Source: Lachnospiraceae bacterium (GTDB lineage Bacteria > Bacillota_A > Clostridia > Lachnospirales > Lachnospiraceae). Taken from it: a DNA stretch of 12,274 nt. The DNA lies in assembly GCA_017553665.1 (NCBI GenBank), contig JAFZKM010000171.1:1-12274 (forward strand), read 5' to 3'. The position numbers and the translations under genes are program-made. Under the pieces are notes generated by a model, which made no database searches, had not been told where the DNA came from, and saw only the letters and a list, made by a program, of their open reading frames with translations. Below, in pieces: positions 1 through 6,123 of the stretch (position 1 is its first letter; each line of letters starts with the position of its first letter).

Positions 1-405
1 AGGTTTTTCTACAATAACATTGAATCGGGTAATGCGATATTTTGGACCGTTGATAACGGCGGCGAGTTGATTGGGGAACTGTATGTGTTCCGCAATCTGA
101 CAGATATGGACTTTGCTGATGGTAAAGAAACGGCCTATCTGTGCGCGTTCCGCGTCCGTGAAGACTATCGAGGCAAAGGAATCGGAAGCAAACTGCTCAG
201 GGAGGTGCTGGATTCTTTAAAGGCAGCAGGATTCAAAAAGGCAACGATAGGCGTCGGGCCCGATGAAGAAAGGAATATCAGACTTTACCGGCGTTTCGGC
301 TTCACTGAAAAAGTCAAGGATTGCTTTGTTGATCCGTGCGCGGTAGATGAGAACATGCAGCCCAAGCCGGATGAAGGATTCTGGCTTTTGTTAAAAGAAC
401 TCTGA
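1..405 (+). CDS. GNAT-family N-acetyltransferase, 5' end outside window
   Basis: The reading frame is open from the first base of the window to a TGA at 403-405, giving 134 visible residues, so the true start lies upstream. GNAT enzymes transfer an acetyl group from acetyl-CoA to an amine. The acetyl-CoA pyrophosphate-binding loop is visible as RGKGIGSKLL, starting at visible residue 57 after the strand AYLCAFRVREDY. It is followed by the helix LLREVLDSLKAAG and the typical late GNAT segment ERNIRLYRRFGF. The C-terminal WLLLKEL strand ends the fold normally. The substrate cannot be read from the sequence. The next gene starts 128 bases downstream behind its own candidate promoter, so the two are probably not functionally tied. 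The fold call is firm and the specific function is unknown. Confidence 0.88.
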   Translation, partial: RFFYNNIESGNAIFWTVDNGGELIGELYVFRNLTDMDFADGKETAYLCAFRVREDYRGKGIGSKLLREVLDSLKAAGFKKATIGVGPDEERNIRLYRRFGFTEKVKDCFVDPCAVDENMQPKPDEGFWLLLKEL

Positions 406-444
406 TCATTAGCTTGTTTTTTTCTCAATTATCCGTTGTTTGTT

Positions 445-473
445 TTTCTCTGGAGCAGCGTTTACACTATACT
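445..473 (+). promoter_or_regulatory. Weak candidate promoter of the XRE regulator
   Basis: A TATACT -10-like hexamer at 468-473 stands about 60 bases before the regulator start. The -35 position (about 445-450) is T-rich but matches TTGACA poorly. Transcription would start near 480. The position, between a finished gene and a gene with a strong ribosome site, is the main support. Confidence 0.35.
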
Positions 474-476
474 CAG

Positions 477-497
477 AAAATGAACTGCAGACATTTT
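477..497. promoter_or_regulatory. Inverted repeat at the expected transcription start, possible operator
   Basis: AAAATG (477-482) and CATTTT (492-497) are perfect inverted 6-base arms around a 9-base spacer. The element lies just downstream of the TATACT -10 and upstream of the XRE regulator start at 534. Many XRE regulators bind short dyads over their own promoter, so autoregulation is a reasonable guess. Six-base arms in AT-rich DNA also arise by chance. Confidence 0.28.
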
Positions 498-533
498 TCG
501 GAAATCCTGAAACGAAGTGAAAGGAGAAAAGAT

Positions 534-1562
534 ATGGCGAATAATCTGGGATCAAATATTAGAAAATACAGAAAGAATAAAGGTTTTACGCAGGAAGAGC
601 TGGCTGGGATGCTCGGAGTGACTCCGCAGGCTGTAAGCCGCTGGGAGTCGGAGGCGGGGCTGCCCGATGTTTCGATGATAGTGCCGATCGCGCAGACGCT
701 TGGGATCACGACCGACGCGCTTCTGGGATATCAGCAGCAGAGTCAGGACGAGCGGATCACTCAGCAGATATTTGCTAAGATGGCTGAGCTTGAAGACGTA
801 TCGGATCCGGGCGGGAGCGCGCTTAAGGTATGCGAGTATCTCGCGGAAGAAGTCGGAAAGAATCCGATGAATTACGATGTTGTGCTCAAATACGTCCAGC
901 GCGCTGCGGGACTGAGCTACTACATTGACATGGAGAATCTGCTTTCTGATGAGCCCGAACGCGCGCAGGGGATCCTGACAGATGCGATCCGCAAGGGTCT
1001 GAACATCATCAGATACTGCAGCGAGACCAAGAAGGTAAATAAGGCGCATTACGCGCTCGCATGGATCTATATCCACATGAAGGATTATGACAATGCGAGA
1101 GAGCACGTGAATGTGCTTCCGAGCCTCGAAGGACACTGCATCCGCGAGGAACTCAATCTGTCGCTGGTATTCTTCGAGAAAGGTTTTGACGCGATGAAGG
1201 ACAATGCGGTCGAGTTCGGCACGCTCCTGTTCGATCTTATCACGCATCAGGTTGAGAAGCTGACGACCTTCTACTGCTACTTCGGTGAGCTCGATGAGGC
1301 GATCAAAATCTGTGACTGGTGCGAGGCTGTGATAGATGCATATTCATCTAAGCCCGAGTTCGCGACGGATACGAAGAAGTGGGCTCTTCGCAAGCTGAAC
1401 TTCAGCAAGATCAGCGCATATGTCCGAGCGGGAGAGAATGAAAAAGCCGAAGAGACCCGCGCGAAGTATCTCAAAGAGATCCGGGAAAACGGCGTATTTA
1501 CCGGAGACGAGCTCAAGTCGGTAGAGAAGGAATTCACGGAAGGAATCTATATTTTGGAATGA
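534..1562 (+). CDS. XRE-family transcriptional regulator with helical TPR-like C-terminus
   Basis: The protein has 342 residues. The start at ATG 534 is chosen because AAGGAG (521-526) lies 7 bases upstream and the protein then begins directly with the DNA-binding domain. Residues about 5-62 form a Cro/C1-type helix-turn-helix, with the core FTQEELAGMLGVTPQAVSRW at residues 18-37 and the usual following LPDVSMIVPIAQTLGI. The remaining ~270 residues are helical and repeat-like (for example ALAWIYIHMKDYDNAREHV), resembling TPR sensor regions of Firmicutes regulators; this part is probably for dimerisation or ligand/peptide sensing. There is no membrane segment, so it acts in the cytoplasm. Its stop overlaps the start of the DNA glycosylase gene by ATGA, so the two are very likely co-translated. 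Target genes and signal are unknown; autoregulation is possible through the dyad at 477-497. Confidence 0.88.
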   Translation: MANNLGSNIRKYRKNKGFTQEELAGMLGVTPQAVSRWESEAGLPDVSMIVPIAQTLGITTDALLGYQQQSQDERITQQIFAKMAELEDVSDPGGSALKVCEYLAEEVGKNPMNYDVVLKYVQRAAGLSYYIDMENLLSDEPERAQGILTDAIRKGLNIIRYCSETKKVNKAHYALAWIYIHMKDYDNAREHVNVLPSLEGHCIREELNLSLVFFEKGFDAMKDNAVEFGTLLFDLITHQVEKLTTFYCYFGELDEAIKICDWCEAVIDAYSSKPEFATDTKKWALRKLNFSKISAYVRAGENEKAEETRAKYLKEIRENGVFTGDELKSVEKEFTEGIYILE

Positions 1563-2044
1563 AAACTCACATAATCCATCCGATCCAGCCGCATTACGAC
1601 GCGGATTCGCGGATACTGATACTTGGAAGCTTTCCATCGGTAAAATCGCGTGAGCAGATGTTCTTTTACGGTCATCCGCAGAACCGGTTCTGGAAGGTGA
1701 CGGCAACTGTTTTTGAGGATGCGGTACCTTCAGGTATTGAGGAAAAGAAAAGCTTTCTGACCAGACATCATATTGCGTTATGGGATGTGATCGGAGAATG
1801 CGATATCGAAGGCTCGTCAGATCTCAGCATAAGCAATGCGGCTGCGAACGATATTTCCCTGATACTTCGGTCTGCCGGTATCCGCCGCATTTTTGTGAAC
1901 GGGAAAACGGCGGAGAAGTATTACAGGAAATACATCCTGCCCGCGACGGGTATAGAGGCGGTCTGCCTTCCCTCCACCAGCCCCGCCAACGCGGCATGGA
2001 GTCTTGAAAAGCTGGAGGAAGCTTGGTCGGAGATTGTGAGATAA
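1559..2044 (+). CDS. DNA-deoxyinosine (hypoxanthine) glycosylase, UDG superfamily
   Basis: The protein has 161 residues, a normal length for the family. It matches the single-domain uracil-DNA-glycosylase superfamily branch annotated as DNA-deoxyinosine glycosylase (family 6), which removes hypoxanthine, and sometimes uracil, from deaminated DNA to start base-excision repair. Visible hallmarks are motif I LILGSFPSVKSREQMFFYGH from residue 20, then PQNRFWKV (Asn42 is the likely catalytic Asn by analogy with this branch), the strand IRRIFVNGKTAEKYY, and the DNA-intercalation motif LPSTSPANAAW near residue 140, followed by a last helix KLEEAWSEIV. The start ATG overlaps the stop of the XRE regulator (ATGA), and there is no separate strong ribosome site, which points to translational coupling. 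A G/U mismatch-specific glycosylase is the main alternative. Confidence is high in the superfamily and moderate in the exact base preference. Confidence 0.82.
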   Translation: MKTHIIHPIQPHYDADSRILILGSFPSVKSREQMFFYGHPQNRFWKVTATVFEDAVPSGIEEKKSFLTRHHIALWDVIGECDIEGSSDLSISNAAANDISLILRSAGIRRIFVNGKTAEKYYRKYILPATGIEAVCLPSTSPANAAWSLEKLEEAWSEIVR

Positions 2045-2057
2045 CTTGGCATAATAA

Positions 2058-2080
2058 TGCAAAAAATAACATGTTTTGCA
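2058..2080. promoter_or_regulatory. TGCAAAA-N9-TTTTGCA inverted repeat, possible operator of the GH18 gene
   Basis: Perfect 7-base inverted arms lie at 2058-2064 and 2074-2080. The right arm overlaps the candidate -35 of the GH18 promoter, a typical place for a repressor or activator site. No regulator in the window is clearly linked to it. Confidence 0.38.
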
Positions 2081-2105
2081 AAGGAATCAAACTCTGTTAT
2101 ATGAT
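2076..2105 (+). promoter_or_regulatory. Candidate sigma-A promoter of the GH18 gene
   Basis: TTGCAA (2076-2081) and TATGAT (2100-2105) are separated by 18 bases, giving four and five matches to the -35 and -10 consensus. Transcription would start near 2112, leaving a leader of about 64 bases that contains the hairpin at 2122-2154. Confidence 0.5.
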
Positions 2106-2121
2106 ACGATGAACATATCGG

Positions 2122-2154
2122 AGCAGTCGGCATTATGCGCCGGCTGCTTTTCTT
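2122..2154 (+). terminator. Terminator-like hairpin in front of the GH18 gene
   Basis: AGCAGTCGGC (2122-2131) pairs with GCCGGCTGCT (2139-2148) through ten pairs, one of them G-U, around a 7-base loop. A TTTTCTT tract (2148-2154) follows. It may end the regulator/glycosylase transcript. It also lies downstream of the candidate promoter at 2076-2105 and 8 bases ahead of the GH18 ribosome site, so it could act as an attenuator of that gene. Confidence 0.6.
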
Positions 2155-2175
2155 CAGATGACGGAGGTTTGGGGT

Positions 2176-3606
2176 ATGAAAAGAATAAGATGGATCGTAT
2201 CGTTAGTGCTGGTTTTAGCGCTGGTCCTGTGCACGGGGTGTAAAGCTGAGGACAGCAGCGCAGACGCAGGAAGAAGCACGGTTTCGGACACAGACAGGAG
2301 TCTGACAGAGGATAAGGAACCGGCGGTGACTGAGCCCACTGCCGTGCCTGATGTGGTCAGCACACAGGAAGCCGGCACACCGGCCGGCAGCGCCGATGAG
2401 CCTGCGGATGAGGGACTCACGCACATCGGAGGAAAAGAGATAATCGTATATTATCCGAACTGGAAGCTCGGAGAGCCCAACGGGAATGTCGAAGATATCC
2501 CGTGGGAGTATGTCACGATGGTCAATCACGCTTTCTGGGAGATCGTTCCGCTCGGAGACGAGACAGAGACTTCATTTGAGAGACGCTCGGAGGGTAAGGA
2601 AGCGAGGACTGAATTCGGTATAGCCTCATCGCTTCCCGAGGCGGATGAGGAGATCTTCGCGAAGTATAAGGAATACCATGAGCTCTATCCCGATGTGAAG
2701 ATCATGATCTCGATAGGCGGCTGGTCCAGATGCGGCTTCTTCAGCGAGATGGCTTATACGGAAGAGGGCAGGAACAGTTTTGTGCGGGCATGTATCGATC
2801 TGATAAAAGAAAACGAGTGGATCGCGGGCATCGACATTGACTGGGAGTACCCCGCCGGAAGCAATGACGGTGAGAGATGGCCCGAGGACGAAACCGATCA
2901 GGGCTGCCCGATATTCGGAACCGCATTTGAGGACAGGGTGAACTTCCCCGAGCTCTTAAAGGTCCTGAAGGAAGGACTGGACAGTGAATTCGGCGCGGGC
3001 AGCAAGCTGCTGACCGCATGCGCGTCATCATCGACAGGATGGACGCTTCCGAATCAGAACTGGGAAGCGGCGTCCGAATTCCTCGACTATATAAACATCA
3101 TGACCTATGATATGGCGGGAGACTGGGATGGTGCTCCCGGACATGCTTCGTCGGTATCAGGCACGAAGAACGCGATGGCATATTTTATGATAAAGGGTGT
3201 GGACAAGACCAAACTCAATATAGGAATCCCTTATTACGGAACCGGCTTCAGGCTTGCCGAAGCGACCAAGAATCCCAACGGCTCTAAGATCATCGTGCCG
3301 AACGGAATCGATAAGGATTTCCTTACGGTTTCTCAGGTAAAGGCTTTTGAGCAGGAGGCTGTTCCCGTGGAAGAGACCGGCTGGCATAAGGGTTATAACG
3401 ATAAAGCCGGAGGCGCGTTCCTCTGGAATGATGATGAGAATTCGGAGTATTACTGCTGGTACATTTCGTATGAATGCCTCGACGCGATTGACGGCAAATT
3501 CGAGCTGATAGATCATTATTCGCTGGCAGGAGTTCTGGTCTGGGAGATCACCGAGGATACGCCCGATCATGAATTTACAAAGTATCTTGCAGACATGCTG
3601 AAATAA
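2176..3606 (+). CDS. GH18 chitinase-like lipoprotein
   Basis: The protein has 476 residues. ATG 2176 is preferred over ATG 2158 because GGAGG (2163-2167) sits 8 bases before it and translation then opens with the signal sequence MKRIRWIVSLVLVLALVL ending in CTGC. Cys22 is the likely lipidated residue, so the enzyme should be anchored outside the cell. Residues ~23-88 are a low-complexity Ser/Thr/Pro/Glu/Asp linker. The GH18 TIM barrel follows to the end, with KIMISIGGW (SxGG at 179-182), the catalytic strand IAGIDIDWEYP (general acid Glu224, with Asp220 and Asp222), INIMTYDMAGDWD (Tyr311, Asp312) and the late GVLVWE Trp456. These residues support substrate-assisted hydrolysis of beta-1,4-GlcNAc polymers such as chitin or related glycans. 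The first Asp of the usual DxxDxDxE is Ala217. No carbohydrate-binding module or cell-wall repeat is seen. A terminator follows, so the gene is probably transcribed alone. The fold is very sure; the polymer degraded is not. Confidence 0.9.
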   Translation: MKRIRWIVSLVLVLALVLCTGCKAEDSSADAGRSTVSDTDRSLTEDKEPAVTEPTAVPDVVSTQEAGTPAGSADEPADEGLTHIGGKEIIVYYPNWKLGEPNGNVEDIPWEYVTMVNHAFWEIVPLGDETETSFERRSEGKEARTEFGIASSLPEADEEIFAKYKEYHELYPDVKIMISIGGWSRCGFFSEMAYTEEGRNSFVRACIDLIKENEWIAGIDIDWEYPAGSNDGERWPEDETDQGCPIFGTAFEDRVNFPELLKVLKEGLDSEFGAGSKLLTACASSSTGWTLPNQNWEAASEFLDYINIMTYDMAGDWDGAPGHASSVSGTKNAMAYFMIKGVDKTKLNIGIPYYGTGFRLAEATKNPNGSKIIVPNGIDKDFLTVSQVKAFEQEAVPVEETGWHKGYNDKAGGAFLWNDDENSEYYCWYISYECLDAIDGKFELIDHYSLAGVLVWEITEDTPDHEFTKYLADMLK

Positions 3607-3646
3607 AGCATTGCAGCACAGTATCGGAATTAAACATTGGATTTAG

Positions 3647-3677
3647 GGCCCGGACCTTCAAGGTCAGGGCCTTTTTT
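3647..3677 (+). terminator. Intrinsic terminator after the GH18 gene
   Basis: GGCCCGGACCT (3647-3657) pairs with AGGTCAGGGCC (3661-3671) with one internal mismatch, a short TCA loop and a run of six T (3672-3677). It lies 40 bases after the GH18 stop codon. Confidence 0.88.
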
Positions 3678-3708
3678 CGTGAGATAAGCGAATGCCTTCT
3701 CAGCATTA

Positions 3709-3729
3709 TTTGGTAAAATTGATGCCAAA
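3709..3729. promoter_or_regulatory. Imperfect dyad upstream of the kinase-efflux-hydrolase cluster promoter
   Basis: TTTGGTA (3709-3715) and TGCCAAA (3723-3729) are inverted with six of seven matches around a 7-base spacer. The dyad ends 6 bases before the candidate -35, a position suited to an activator or repressor. It may be chance. Confidence 0.3.
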
Positions 3730-3735
3730 AATAGG

Positions 3736-3763
3736 TCGAAAGTTCACGAAAAAGCGTTATAAT
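3736..3763 (+). promoter_or_regulatory. Candidate promoter of the PfkB-MATE-hydrolase cluster
   Basis: A perfect TATAAT (3758-3763) lies 33 bases before the PfkB start codon. A -35-like TCGAAA (3736-3741, four of six matches) is 16 bases upstream of it. The site lies just beyond the terminator of the previous gene, and it is the only clear promoter seen before the cluster. Confidence 0.6.
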
Positions 3764-3795
3764 GTAAAATAAGAGATATAATGGGAGGGGTATGT

Positions 3796-4698
3796 ATGAA
3801 TAAGCAGCCTGAAGCCTATCTGTTCGGCCAGATACTCGGGACACATTCATTCCTGCTGAAGGACGGTTTTCTGCAGCCCGACGAATATTCGGAGATCAAA
3901 GAACAGTATTTCCTGCCCGGCGGTGAGACCGGAACAGCAGGAACAGTGCTTGATTCCCTCGGAGTGAGCGTTCGCATGGACGGTACATGGATCGGCACGG
4001 AGGTGGCTCCGATGCTGAAGGCTTTCTATGCGGATAAGAATGTGGATCTGTCGCCGGTGCATTTTATGGAGGACGATCCCGGAGTCATGGATTATGTGGT
4101 CATTGCGGGTCTTGTGCGTTCTCCGATGGGCAGATTCCAGACTCTTTTCTCGACAGGGAAGAGATGGTGGAGCATTCCCAAAGAAGAGGACATAAAGGGC
4201 TGCAAAGCGGCAGCCATCGATCCGTTCTTCGGAGACGAGTCGCTGCTGGCGGCCGATATCTGCACGCGTTGCGGGATACCGTATGTCACGATCGACAGTC
4301 CCCATGATTCGGAGCTTCACCGTAAGGCCGCGGTCAATGTTGTGTCAAAGGAGTGCACCGCGCAGCATTACGCAGGAATGGACGCGGAAGCGATCATGAA
4401 GCAGATGCAGGCGGAAACGGACGGACTGACGATCATCACACAGGGCGGAGGCGATATGCTTTACGCGAGGAAGGGCGGAGAGATCCGCAGGATGAAGCCT
4501 TTTAAGGTGGAGGTCAGAAGTACGCTGGGCGCAGGAGATACATACAAAGCAGGATGTGTATACGGACTCTTAAAGGGTATGAGCGATGAGGAACTGGTAA
4601 GGTTCGCGAGCGCCTGCTCGGGAGTTGCCATTTCCAGATTCCCGCTGCCGAAGTTCCCGCCCAGGTTGGAGGAAGTGCAAAAACTCATTAACGGCTGA
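3796..4698 (+). CDS. PfkB/ribokinase-family carbohydrate kinase
   Basis: The protein has 300 residues. ATG 3796 is chosen over ATG 3781 because GGGAGGGG (3783-3790) sits immediately before it and would lie inside the coding region otherwise. PfkB kinases transfer phosphate from ATP to a sugar or nucleoside. The N-terminal glycine pair that caps the substrate site is at PGGETGTAG (Gly42-Gly43). The PfkB C-terminal signature is STLGAGDTYKAG, with the catalytic base Asp248 and its anion hole GAGD. The metal-linked NxxE motif is altered: Glu186 is present but Asn is replaced (VSKE at 183-186). The N-terminal LFGQILGTHSFLL strand is short but typical. The substrate cannot be told from sequence. 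As first gene of the cluster with a glycoside hydrolase and an esterase, it likely phosphorylates the released sugar in the cytoplasm. The MATE gene follows after 24 bases. Confidence 0.87.
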   Translation: MNKQPEAYLFGQILGTHSFLLKDGFLQPDEYSEIKEQYFLPGGETGTAGTVLDSLGVSVRMDGTWIGTEVAPMLKAFYADKNVDLSPVHFMEDDPGVMDYVVIAGLVRSPMGRFQTLFSTGKRWWSIPKEEDIKGCKAAAIDPFFGDESLLAADICTRCGIPYVTIDSPHDSELHRKAAVNVVSKECTAQHYAGMDAEAIMKQMQAETDGLTIITQGGGDMLYARKGGEIRRMKPFKVEVRSTLGAGDTYKAGCVYGLLKGMSDEELVRFASACSGVAISRFPLPKFPPRLEEVQKLING

Positions 4699-4722
4699 TA
4701 TCATTCAGCAGGCAGGATTGTT

Positions 4723-6123
4723 ATGGAACATAAGTTATTTGACAGGGAACCCCTATTCTATAAAAACGTCTTTACTCTGGCTCTGCCGATAGCGCTGCAG
4801 AGCCTTATCACGATCGGCGTCAATATGCTCGACACTATCATGGTCGGAAGTCTGAGCGAGGAGGCGCTGTCAGCGACCTCATTGGCCAATTCTTTTATCA
4901 GCATTTACCAGATATTCTGCATGGGCCTCGGTATGGGGGCTTCGGTGCTCGTTTCACGCTATTACGGAATGAAGATGAGCAACGAAGATACCGACAAAGC
5001 TTCGCACGCCCTGAAGCAGACCGTATGCCTTATGCTGAGGCTCACGATCGCGCTCGCGACGCTTTTTGCGCTCGTTACCGCGATCATGCCCGGCACGATC
5101 ATGAGGATGTACACGAATGAGGAGCCGATCATCGCGCTCGGAACCGATTATTTCAGATGGTCGGTAGTCACGTATCTGTTCCTTGGGCCTTCGCTCACCT
5201 CGACGATCGCGCTGAGGAGCGTAAGACAGGTAAAGCTGCCTCTGCTCGTTTCGATCGGAGCGTTATTTGTCAATCTTGGGGCCAATTATGCCTTCATCTT
5301 CGGTAAACTCGGCGCGCCCCGCATGGAGGTCGCGGGAGCCGCGATCGGAACTCTGATAGCAAGAATATTCGAGGCTTCATGCATTCTCGGATATCTGTTC
5401 TTAAAGGACAAAGAGATCTCATTCAGGGTTAAGGACCTGCTGATGAAGACCGAGTCGCTAATCGGCGAATATATAAAGATCTGCATACCTGTTCTGATCA
5501 GCGACGGAATCCTCGCGATAGGCAACAATACGGTGGCCGTGATCATCGGACACCTCGGCAAAACGATGGTTTCCGCGAACGCGATCACCGCGGTCACGCA
5601 GCAGCTGAGCACCGTTGTGGTGCAGGGCGTGAGCCAGGCAGGAGCGATAGTCACGGGACAGACGCTCGGCACCGGAGACAGGGAACAGACGATGAAGCAG
5701 GGCTATCTCTTCTTCGGGCTCGGTATCGGTCTGGGGCTTATCTCAGCGACATTCATCACGGCATTCAAGAATCCCATCATCGCTTCATATACGGGTGTCG
5801 GTCCCGAAACGCGTCAGATAGCGAGCCGGCTGATGCTCGCCATAAGCCTGATAATCATTTTCCAGGCGACGAACAGCATCATGACAAAGGGTGTGCTGCG
5901 CGGAGGCGGCGACACGAAGATGCTGATGATCACGGACAATATCTTCTTATGGGTCATCTCGATACCGCTCGGATTGCTGGCAGGCTTTGTATTTCACCTT
6001 CCGGCGTTCTGGATATACGTTTGCCTCAAGTCGGACCAGATCATCAAGACCTTCTGGAGCTTTTTGAGGCTTAAAAGCGGCAAATGGATAAAGAAGATCA
6101 GCACAGGAAAGGCCGGGGCATAA
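4723..6123 (+). CDS. MATE-family multidrug/toxin efflux transporter
   Basis: The protein has 466 residues, the normal MATE length. MATE proteins export cationic or aromatic compounds in exchange for Na+ or H+. The sequence is a chain of about 12 hydrophobic segments in two related halves. The first half opens with LALPIALQSLITIGVNMLDT and contains the typical IFGKLGAPRMEVAGAAIGT loop. The second half starts near residue 250 with IKICIPVLISDGILAIGNN and carries AITAVTQQLSTVVVQGVSQA, both conserved MATE-type segments. A basic tail ends the protein. The ribosome site is modest (AGGA at 4714-4717). The stop codon shares one base with the start of the next gene (TAATG), so the glycoside hydrolase is probably translated by coupling. 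In this setting it may export an aglycone or toxic product of glycoside breakdown, but a general drug pump is equally possible. Confidence 0.93.
   Translation: MEHKLFDREPLFYKNVFTLALPIALQSLITIGVNMLDTIMVGSLSEEALSATSLANSFISIYQIFCMGLGMGASVLVSRYYGMKMSNEDTDKASHALKQTVCLMLRLTIALATLFALVTAIMPGTIMRMYTNEEPIIALGTDYFRWSVVTYLFLGPSLTSTIALRSVRQVKLPLLVSIGALFVNLGANYAFIFGKLGAPRMEVAGAAIGTLIARIFEASCILGYLFLKDKEISFRVKDLLMKTESLIGEYIKICIPVLISDGILAIGNNTVAVIIGHLGKTMVSANAITAVTQQLSTVVVQGVSQAGAIVTGQTLGTGDREQTMKQGYLFFGLGIGLGLISATFITAFKNPIIASYTGVGPETRQIASRLMLAISLIIIFQATNSIMTKGVLRGGGDTKMLMITDNIFLWVISIPLGLLAGFVFHLPAFWIYVCLKSDQIIKTFWSFLRLKSGKWIKKISTGKAGA

Noticed and set aside
393..423. T-run after the GNAT gene as a terminator
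   Set aside because: Seven T are present at 417-423 but no stable GC-containing hairpin precedes them; only a short TGATCA palindrome is seen.
414..533. Upstream extension of the XRE gene from a TTG codon
   Set aside because: The extension has no homology-like features, covers the promoter region and lacks a ribosome site, whereas ATG 534 has AAGGAG and starts at the HTH domain.
552..1247. 231-codon open frame on the - strand
   Set aside because: It is antisense to the XRE regulator, whose HTH and ribosome site are clear; no domain is visible in the antisense product.
6084..6122. Earlier ATG for the large glycoside hydrolase
   Set aside because: It would overlap the MATE gene by 40 bases and adds a charged stretch with no family resemblance. 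ATG 6123 gives the common TAATG coupling with an upstream AGGAAAGG.
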